Below are positions 1 through 5,234 of a stretch of DNA of 18,628 nucleotides, piece by piece. The DNA is from JAEUKA01 sp035340095 (GTDB taxonomy: Bacteria; Myxococcota_A; Polyangia; Palsa-1104; JAEUJZ01). The stretch lies in NCBI GenBank assembly GCA_035340095.1, contig DAORGN010000086.1:1-18628 (forward strand), in the 5' to 3' direction. Each line of letters opens with the position of its first letter. Position 1 is the stretch's first letter. Position numbers and translations under genes: made by a program. The notes beneath the pieces are model-generated. The model did no database searches and was not told the DNA's origin. It was given only the letters and a program-made list of their open reading frames with translations.

Positions 1-1
1 C

Positions 2-493
2 GGCCTGATCAACTACCAGTTTTTGCCGCGCAACCTGGCGACGGCGCTGACGCTCCTGCCGAAGCTGCTGCCGTCGTATCCGTATGTGCAGGTGAGCTAT
101 CACGGCCTGGCGCTGTGGTTTACGTCGCCGGCGCTCTTGTTTCTTTTGTGGCCGCAGCGTCCGCAGTGGTCGAGCGCACCCCCGCACCCTCCAGTTGTCG
201 ACGGAGGCGAGCGGCTGCGCGGGCTGCGTTTCGTGCTTTTGCTGACGGTGGTGCCGATTGCGCTGGCCAGTCTGCTGTATCAAAACAGCGGCTTTGTCCA
301 GTTCGGCTATCGCTTCAGCCTCGATTACCTGCCGCTTTTGATCATCCTGCTCCGTGTGGGCAGTCCGCGGCTGGCCGATTCGTGGCTGTTCCGTGCCGCG
401 GTGGTCTTTGGCGTGGTGATAAACCTGCTGGGGGCGCTGTCGTTTAACCGAATGCCGCAGTTCTATTTCAACGGGTTTTTCCCGGTCAGCTAA
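2..493 (+). CDS. C-terminal part of a multi-pass membrane protein (5' end outside window)
   Basis: The reading frame is open from the left edge, so the gene begins upstream; 163 residues and the TAA stop are visible. At least three hydrophobic segments can be seen: one around FTSPALLFLLWP, one around LRFVLLLTVVPIALASLLY, and a pair formed by YLPLLIILLRV and AAVVFGVVINLLGAL. The Q-F-G-Y-R-F stretch followed by a D-Y-L-P helix resembles the C-terminal ends of polytopic membrane proteins related to glycosyltransferases of the dolichyl-phosphate mannosyltransferase (GT39/GT87) type. That is a resemblance only; the catalytic N-terminal part is missing and no catalytic residue can be checked. A different polytopic membrane protein is equally possible. 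The next gene on the same strand starts 74 bases downstream, with no clear terminator between them. Confidence 0.75.
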   Translation, partial: GLINYQFLPRNLATALTLLPKLLPSYPYVQVSYHGLALWFTSPALLFLLWPQRPQWSSAPPHPPVVDGGERLRGLRFVLLLTVVPIALASLLYQNSGFVQFGYRFSLDYLPLLIILLRVGSPRLADSWLFRAAVVFGVVINLLGALSFNRMPQFYFNGFFPVS

Positions 494-567
494 CCAGCGC
501 CAGAACGGGCCTTCGACCGAAGACGGTAGTGCTTGCGAGCCGCGAGGCTTTGGCTCACACTGCCGCC

Positions 568-1725
568 ATGCGTGAAGTCGTCATTTTGCAGGGTGCTCGT
601 ACTCCGTTCGGTCGTGGTGTGAAAGGCTCGCTCAAAGACACGCGGCCTGATGATCTGGGAATCCATGTGCTGCGGGGCGCGCTGTCGCGTTCGGGCGTGG
701 CTCCCGCCGACATTGAAGACGTGGTCCTCGGGTGTGCATTTCCCGAAGCAGAGCAGGGCATGAACGTGGCTCGTCTGGTTGCAGTCGGTGCGGGTCTTCC
801 CGTCGAAGTTCCGGCGATGACCATCAACCGCTTCTGCTCGTCGGGCGTCCAAGCCGCAGCCGTGGTGGCCGATCGGATCGCGGTGGGACAGATCGACTTT
901 GGCATCGCGGGTGGTCTGGAATCGATGTCGATGATTCCGATGACCGGCGCCAAGGTGTCGCTCAACCCGCGGCTCGTCGAAGAGCAGTCGGGTCTGTTTA
1001 CGCCGATGGGTGTGACCGCCGAAAACGTGGCGCGCCGCTTCCAGATTGCGCGTGCCGAACAAGACGAGTTCGCCTACCAAAGCCATCAGAAAGCGGTGCG
1101 TGCGCAGCAGGCCGGCTTTTTCGATGGGGAAATCCTGCCGATCGAAACCTCCGTGTTCGACGACAGTGGCAAAGCGCGCAGCATCAAAGTCGACCGCGAT
1201 GAGCTTCCTCGGGCCGACACCGATGCGGCCAAGCTCTCTGGCCTGCGTCCGGCGTTCGATCCGACGGGATCGGTGACGCCCGGCAACAGCTCGCCACTGA
1301 CGGACGGTGCCGCCGCGCTGGTGATGGCCGCCAAAGACAAGGTGGGCGGTCGGCCTTTCCTGGGTTACTTCCGCGGTTTTGCTGTCGCTGGCGTTCCGCC
1401 GGAAATCATGGGCATTGGTCCGGTTCCCGCCGTCCGCAAGCTGCTGGCCAAAACGGGACTCACCGTCGCTGACATTGATGTGTGGGAACTGAACGAAGCG
1501 TTTGCCAGCCAGGCCATCTACTGCGCCCGCGAGCTTGGCGTGCCGAGCGAGAAGCTGAACGTCAACGGCGGCGCGATTGCGATTGGCCACCCGCTTGGTG
1601 CGACCGGCGCCCGCATGACGCTGACCGCGCTGCGTGAACTGGGCCGTCGCGGTGGTCGCTACGGCATCATTTCGATGTGCATTGGCGGCGGTATGGGCGC
1701 TGCTGCTCTCGTCGAGCGAGCGTAA
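568..1725 (+). CDS. thiolase (acetyl-CoA acetyltransferase / 3-ketoacyl-CoA thiolase)
   Basis: This 385-residue protein is a type II thiolase. It carries out CoA-dependent cleavage of 3-ketoacyl-CoA, or the reverse Claisen condensation, in the cytoplasm. The family signatures are complete: the nucleophile Cys90 in NRFCSSGVQA, NEAFA, His341 in GHPLGATGAR, and the proton-donating Cys371 in CIGGGMGAA. The length is normal for the family (about 390). I chose the ATG at 568 because the protein then begins MREVVILQGARTPFG, the standard thiolase N-terminus. A GTG at 529 would add 13 residues with no homology. No Shine-Dalgarno sequence precedes 568, so the transcript may be leaderless or poorly initiated. 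Whether it works in beta-oxidation (FadA-like) or in acetoacetyl-CoA synthesis (AtoB/PhaA-like) cannot be decided, because no dehydrogenase or hydratase lies nearby. Confidence 0.96.
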   Translation: MREVVILQGARTPFGRGVKGSLKDTRPDDLGIHVLRGALSRSGVAPADIEDVVLGCAFPEAEQGMNVARLVAVGAGLPVEVPAMTINRFCSSGVQAAAVVADRIAVGQIDFGIAGGLESMSMIPMTGAKVSLNPRLVEEQSGLFTPMGVTAENVARRFQIARAEQDEFAYQSHQKAVRAQQAGFFDGEILPIETSVFDDSGKARSIKVDRDELPRADTDAAKLSGLRPAFDPTGSVTPGNSSPLTDGAAALVMAAKDKVGGRPFLGYFRGFAVAGVPPEIMGIGPVPAVRKLLAKTGLTVADIDVWELNEAFASQAIYCARELGVPSEKLNVNGGAIAIGHPLGATGARMTLTALRELGRRGGRYGIISMCIGGGMGAAALVERA

Positions 1726-1732
1726 CTCCATC

Positions 1733-1772
1733 GGGTCGCCCGCCTTCCCCGGCGACCGCACGGCGCGTGCGG
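1733..1772. terminator. two hairpins between convergent genes, possible bidirectional terminator
   Basis: The 61-base gap between the convergent thiolase and lipocalin-like genes holds two perfect inverted repeats. GGTCGCC (1734-1740) pairs with GGCGACC (1751-1757) across a 10-base loop. CCGCACG (1756-1762) pairs with CGTGCGG (1766-1772) across a 3-base loop. They share two bases, so they are mutually exclusive in part. Neither strand has a T-tract after the stem, so this is not a textbook intrinsic terminator. The position fits transcription ending from both sides. Confidence 0.4.
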
Positions 1773-1786
1773 ACTGCGTGCACCGC

Positions 1787-2875
1787 CTAATCGTTTACGA
1801 GGACGTGGCGCTTGCGGACGAGTGAATCGCCGGCGCGACCGGCCCACTCAAACTGGGCACCTTGGTCGCTGCGGAACGTCCGTTCAATGCGCCACGCCGC
1901 GCCTGGACACATCCGTTTTTTGAGCAGCAGGGTGCAGCTTGCGGCGCCCGCATAGTGGTTAAACGCGGGCGTACCATCGGGATCGACGTAGTCGGTGCGC
2001 ACCATGTCATCGGCGCTGCACGACAACTGGACTTCGATGCCGGTGCGTGGTCCCTCGGCGCTCATCACGTAGCTGCCGGTGCGGTATTCGGCGCGGCAGA
2101 GCGGCAGATCCGCCCACTCTTTGAACGCGACTTCGGGGCCGTCCAGCCCGTCGGGATAGACCGACAGAAGCGTCACCGGCAGCACCACCGGACCACGCCG
2201 CAGCCGCGCTGTCAGCGATTCAAACACCGCTTTGGGTTTGTCGTGAAGCCGCTCGTCTTCGCGATCGAAGGCATTGCAGCGCGACCAGGCCCAGCCGTAA
2301 GCGTGTTTTTTGCCCCACAAGTGGCTCTGTCCACCGGGCGTGCCGGAAAGCTCGTAGCGCTGTCCATCGACTTCAATCGAACCAGACACCGAGATGCTGT
2401 GGTTTGGCGACAGCACGATGGTTTCCGCGATGCCCATCGGGTTTGCGTACAGCGCCTTGGGCAAAAGCAGGTGCGGTTTGGCCTGCCCGTCCCAGTGCAG
2501 ATCCCAGCGAATCGTGTGACCGTTTCCGGACAGGGAACCGCTCGCGTGGCTGTGGCCGAGCTCGGAACCGCTGATGCGGACGACAAACGGTCGATGCTGG
2601 CTGTGGAGATCGGCGATGTCGAAGCGTCGGTGAATGCCGAAGTTTTTGTCCGGTTCTTTGCCGTCGGATCGGCAGAACCACAGCTCGGCGTAAGGCGGAC
2701 CGTGGCCAGCCTCGGGCGCTTCCAGGGTGTAGCGAATCCAAAAGCCGGTCTTGCTTTCGCGGTGGGCGAGCGTCAAAAACCAGACTTCGTAGTGACCGGA
2801 CTGGCCGCGCCAAGCCATGCGATTGCAGTCTTGGGCGACGAGCGTTTGCAGCGGAGTGGGCCGTGAGGATGCCAT
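1787..2875 (-). CDS. lipocalin-type AttH/CrtC/tocopherol-cyclase-like protein
   Basis: This 362-residue soluble protein has no signal peptide. Early on it carries HYEVWFLTL (residues 28-36) followed by TGFWIRYTLEAP (43-54). In the middle it has the Gly-rich turn GTPGGQSHLWGKKHAYGWAW (178-197). The combination of a substrate-facing WIRYT strand with a central GxxxHxWG...W.W block is what I associate with the two-lobed lipocalin-like group that contains AttH proteins, carotenoid 1,2-hydratase CrtC and plant tocopherol cyclase; 350-370 residues is a usual length for it. Members act on hydrophobic isoprenoid-type substrates, but many are uncharacterised, and I cannot assign a substrate here. No carotenoid desaturase or prenyl synthase lies in the window. 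The ATG at 2875 is the first start in a frame that stays open to the TAG at 1787. No strong ribosome-binding site is visible before it. It could also be a general hypothetical of this fold. Confidence 0.6.
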   Translation of the reverse strand: MASSRPTPLQTLVAQDCNRMAWRGQSGHYEVWFLTLAHRESKTGFWIRYTLEAPEAGHGPPYAELWFCRSDGKEPDKNFGIHRRFDIADLHSQHRPFVVRISGSELGHSHASGSLSGNGHTIRWDLHWDGQAKPHLLLPKALYANPMGIAETIVLSPNHSISVSGSIEVDGQRYELSGTPGGQSHLWGKKHAYGWAWSRCNAFDREDERLHDKPKAVFESLTARLRRGPVVLPVTLLSVYPDGLDGPEVAFKEWADLPLCRAEYRTGSYVMSAEGPRTGIEVQLSCSADDMVRTDYVDPDGTPAFNHYAGAASCTLLLKKRMCPGAAWRIERTFRSDQGAQFEWAGRAGDSLVRKRHVLVND

Positions 2876-3128
2876 GATGAATCTACGTTGAGATGCGAAG
2901 CGCTCAGGCTGTTTGCGCTGGGGCGCCGATCAGTTGGGCGAAAATACACCATTTTACGGCAAGGGCTGCGGCGGCGGTGCGCTTTTCGACGGAGCCCAAA
3001 ACCCGGATTGCTCCCGCTTTTTTGCCGTGTCGAATCGGAATGTTTGTCGCTTTTCTGCGCGACTGTGTCCGTTTTGGCCGCAAACGACTGCGCGGGCGGT
3101 CGATTTGCGCAGAAAAACTTGCGATTTC

Positions 3129-3155
3129 GTCCTACTCTGTGTGTAGTTGTCCTAC
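3129..3155. repeat. GTCCTAC direct repeat with 20-base period
   Basis: Two identical GTCCTAC heptamers start 20 bases apart, about two helical turns, placing them on the same DNA face. They lie 62-88 bases upstream of the candidate TATACT -10 box of the ETF-like operon, where an activator could bind. The spacer contains GTAG, which can also pair with CTAC of the first copy, so a short hairpin is an alternative reading. The regulator is unknown. Confidence 0.35.
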
Positions 3156-3216
3156 ATGGTGGCTGCAGATTTTTCATGGAAGAAAGGACGAGCCACCGCC
3201 GAAGAGAGGACTTTTG

Positions 3217-3222
3217 TATACT
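3217..3222 (+). promoter_or_regulatory. candidate -10 box (TATACT) for the ETF-like operon
   Basis: TATACT differs from the sigma-70 consensus TATAAT at one base and stands out in GC-rich sequence. The bases 17 positions upstream (CACCGC) do not resemble TTGACA, so activation by a bound protein or a non-standard sigma factor would be needed. Confidence 0.35.
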
Positions 3223-3288
3223 TGCGTCGGTGTAGCCGCATCGTGTTAGGCCAATCCCTGGTCCTTGGCGGCAGATAGGTGTTAGCCC

Positions 3289-4569
3289 GTGGCGAATGTC
3301 TTGGTCATGCTGGAATTCCTCGACAGTGAGCCGCTTTGTGCGTCGCTCGAAGCACTGGGTCAGGCTCGCCGGCTCGGTAGCGCGCTTGGGCTCACGGTCT
3401 ATGCGCTTGTGCCGATGCAGTCGATTGCGCCGCAGAAGCGCCAGCAGCTCGGCCAGTTGCTTGGCTACTATGGCGCCGACAGCGTCGTGATGCTGACTTC
3501 CGATGCGCCGCGGGCCGAAAGCGAGCTGCGGTTTGCGCCGTATGCGCGGGCGCTTCTGCAAGCGTGTGATGAGCTGCCGCCGAAGCTGTGGCTGATGGCC
3601 GATACGCCCGCGGCTCGGGATGTGGCACCGCGGCTGGCGGCACGGCTCGGTGGCGTGTTCCTTTCGCACGGTGAGCCGGTCTGCGAGCACGCGGGCCTGC
3701 GAATTTACGATGCGGATGGCCAGCCATTGGCGGTGTCCGACGATCCGCTTGCCGACGAGATGTTCGCGCCGATGATGGTGCCGGTGGTGATGACGCTGCC
3801 GGCGGGTCGCTATGCACTGTCGCGCGGCAGTACCGCGGTGCCGGTGCGCTTTATGGCGGCGCTCGATGGAGACCCGGCTTCCGAGCGAACCCCCGTGCCC
3901 GGCGGTGGTTTTTCCGAAGAAAGTCACGATCCACATTCGCGCAGCGCTCGACTGTGGTTTCAGAGCGGAGACAAGCCCAGCGAGGATGCGATGCCGCCGC
4001 TGTTTGTGGTGGCCGAAGACGCGCTGCCGTTTGACCGACGGCTTGCATATACCGCGATCGGCATCGGTCCGCGATCGGCAGAACGAGAAGACGTGCAGCA
4101 TGCACTGCCCATCGCAGAATCGGCGCCTTCAGGACTTCGTGTCGCGATGGAAGCCGCCCTGGCCAAACCGAGAGAGCGCACCGTCGAACCGGCGCTCGCG
4201 AACCTGCTGCCCTTTGATGATCAGTCGGACTCCGAGCCTGCCATTTCAGTCGGACGTTCGTGGGATGCAAGTGATATTTCGACGGGCGATACCGAACCCC
4301 GGACGCCGGCTGCGCCTGCGAGCGATTCCGCTTTGCCGGTCGTTCCCCCGGTTGTCGTCGAGCCCGTGGCGCCGTTTCCCCTCGCGACGGCCAGCGACAG
4401 CGAAATTTGGGACGGGGCGCCGACGGTCGATGCCGAAAAAGCCGATCGTGACGCGGCGCCCGACGCTGAACTGGATGGCATCGACACCGAACCGATCGAA
4501 GACACCGGGACTGCGCCAAGCAAAGATCCGTCCGCGGGCAAGAGCGAGCAGCGGGAGGAGACGCCATGA
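3289..4569 (+). CDS. ETF-alpha-like protein: N-terminal ETF domain plus acidic tail, no FAD domain
   Basis: The first ~190 of 426 residues look like the N-terminal domain of electron transfer flavoprotein alpha (FixB/EtfA). The start MANVLVMLEFLD with SLEALGQARRLGSALG (19-34) matches the family, as do YGADSVVMLT (61-70) and RDVAPRLAARLGGVFLSHGEP (110-130), ending in MTLPAGRYALSRG. Canonical EtfA then has a C-terminal FAD-binding domain with a GRG turn, a SR-P motif, QVGQTGK and a GISGAIQH segment. None of these is present. Instead residues ~195-426 are a low-complexity Asp/Glu/Pro/Ala/Ser tail, probably disordered. The other two frames hold no displaced FAD domain, so a frameshift is not the explanation. 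The GTG start is supported by the homology and a modest AGGTG seven bases upstream. It overlaps the next gene by four bases (ATGA), so the products are probably made together. Without FAD it is unlikely to be an ordinary electron carrier. Confidence 0.72.
   Translation: MANVLVMLEFLDSEPLCASLEALGQARRLGSALGLTVYALVPMQSIAPQKRQQLGQLLGYYGADSVVMLTSDAPRAESELRFAPYARALLQACDELPPKLWLMADTPAARDVAPRLAARLGGVFLSHGEPVCEHAGLRIYDADGQPLAVSDDPLADEMFAPMMVPVVMTLPAGRYALSRGSTAVPVRFMAALDGDPASERTPVPGGGFSEESHDPHSRSARLWFQSGDKPSEDAMPPLFVVAEDALPFDRRLAYTAIGIGPRSAEREDVQHALPIAESAPSGLRVAMEAALAKPRERTVEPALANLLPFDDQSDSEPAISVGRSWDASDISTGDTEPRTPAAPASDSALPVVPPVVVEPVAPFPLATASDSEIWDGAPTVDAEKADRDAAPDAELDGIDTEPIEDTGTAPSKDPSAGKSEQREETP
4553..4560 (+). 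promoter_or_regulatory. strong ribosome-binding site GGGAGGAG before the ETF-beta-like gene
   Basis: GGGAGGAG ends five bases before the ATG at 4566. It lies inside the end of the upstream gene, whose TGA overlaps that ATG. This fixes the start and indicates translational coupling. Confidence 0.75.
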
Positions 4570-5228
4570 AGGTCCTTTTGCTTCTTCATTCGGCGCCGAC
4601 TGCACGCGCGGTTGCCTGCGCCAAGTCGATTGGGGATGTGACCGCGCTTGCGGTGGCTCCGTCGGACGCTGTGTTTTGGGCTGGCGGGGATTTGTCTGGC
4701 TGCCAAAAAGTTCGCGTGTGGGATGAAAGTCTCGATCCGGCGACGCTGCACGCTTTTGATTGGGAAGCGCGGGTTGCTTCGGTCGTCGCACAAGCGGCAC
4801 GGCGGCTGGGTACGTCGGTGGTGGTTTTAACGGAAAGCCAGGCCGGTTTTCTCGGCGCAGCGCTGGCTGAACAGCTGAACTTGGCGCACCTGAGCGAAGT
4901 GATTTCGGCGCGCGTCGAAGCCGCGTCGGATGACGAGCCGCTGCTGCATGTCCGACGGCGTGGTCTGCATGGCGTGCAGGTTCTGTCGGGAGTGGCGCAA
5001 GCGGTTCTGTCGGTTTTGCCGTCTTGGGGCAGCGCAAGCTCGGTGGCACCCAGTGAGCCAGGATCGCCGTCAGAAGTCTGGTCGCTCGAAGACATTTCGC
5101 TGTGCTCGGGCGACTTGCCACCGCCGCAGCTAGAGGCTGGCGCGAAGATGGCTCGTCGGCATCGTCCGCGGCTTTACATCGGCGCCGAAGCGCTTGTCGA
5201 AAGACTGCGCCGCGATGGTTTGGAGTAA
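4566..5228 (+). CDS. ETF-beta-like protein (divergent FixA/EtfB fold)
   Basis: This 220-residue protein is shorter than normal EtfB (about 250). It begins MKVLLLLHSAPTARAVACAK like an adenine-nucleotide alpha-hydrolase (HUP) fold. In the position of the EtfB AMP-binding segment it has VVVLTESQAGFLGAALAEQL (86-105), which keeps the hydrophobic strand and the helix but not the usual G-x-x-x-x-D-G-D turn. LLHVRRRGLHGVQVLSGVAQ (126-145) corresponds to the EtfB R-x-x-x-G-G strand pair that precedes the alanine/proline-rich strand. The C-terminus (AGAKMARRHRP) only loosely echoes the family's A-K-K-K-P end, and the recognition-loop region is shortened. It probably pairs with the ETF-alpha-like protein just upstream; AMP binding is doubtful. 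Family assignment rests on pattern and on adjacency to the alpha-like gene. The next gene starts six bases after its stop. Confidence 0.65.
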   Translation: MKVLLLLHSAPTARAVACAKSIGDVTALAVAPSDAVFWAGGDLSGCQKVRVWDESLDPATLHAFDWEARVASVVAQAARRLGTSVVVLTESQAGFLGAALAEQLNLAHLSEVISARVEAASDDEPLLHVRRRGLHGVQVLSGVAQAVLSVLPSWGSASSVAPSEPGSPSEVWSLEDISLCSGDLPPPQLEAGAKMARRHRPRLYIGAEALVERLRRDGLE

Positions 5229-5234
5229 GTACAA

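Larger units (their letters stand above)
2876..3288. promoter_or_regulatory. 413-base divergent intergenic region, no gene seen
   Basis: This region separates the - strand lipocalin-like gene from the + strand ETF-like operon. Several frames are open by chance, but their translations are Arg/Cys-rich and have no ribosome-binding site, so I call no gene. For the + operon, a good -10-like TATACT lies at 3217-3222, 66 bases before the GTG start, without a recognisable -35. GTCCTAC occurs at 3129-3135 and again at 3149-3155. For the - strand gene, TAAAAT (complement of 2951-2956) in a short AT-rich patch is a weak -10 candidate, also without a clear -35. The length is large for such a compact region, which suggests regulated divergent transcription. 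Confidence 0.45.

Noticed and set aside
490..1761. 423-codon open frame on - opposite the thiolase
   Set aside because: Its product is His/Arg-rich with no recognisable domain, and it lies fully antisense to a thiolase with complete active-site motifs. It is a GC-rich shadow frame.
1862..2866. 334-codon open frame on + opposite the lipocalin-like gene
   Set aside because: The - strand product has patterned strands and a family-like GxxxHxWG block; the + product is Val/Gly/Arg-rich with no ribosome-binding site.
2888..3249. Small genes of 77-118 codons in the long intergenic region
   Set aside because: Three overlapping frames are open at once, none has a ribosome-binding site, and the products are Cys/Arg-rich without pattern.
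2773..4101. 442-codon open frame on - running across the intergenic region and antisense to the ETF-alpha-like gene
   Set aside because: Its composition is Arg/His/Gln-rich with no motif. The + strand reading matches the ETF N-terminal domain.
3812..4726. Frameshift explanation for the missing ETF-alpha FAD domain
   Set aside because: The overlapping + frame is Arg/Pro-rich and shows none of the FAD-domain motifs, and the main frame runs cleanly into the next gene's ATGA overlap.
3289..5228. Calling these two genes ordinary etfA and etfB
   Set aside because: The FAD domain is absent and the AMP-binding turn is altered, so the standard electron-carrier function cannot be supported.
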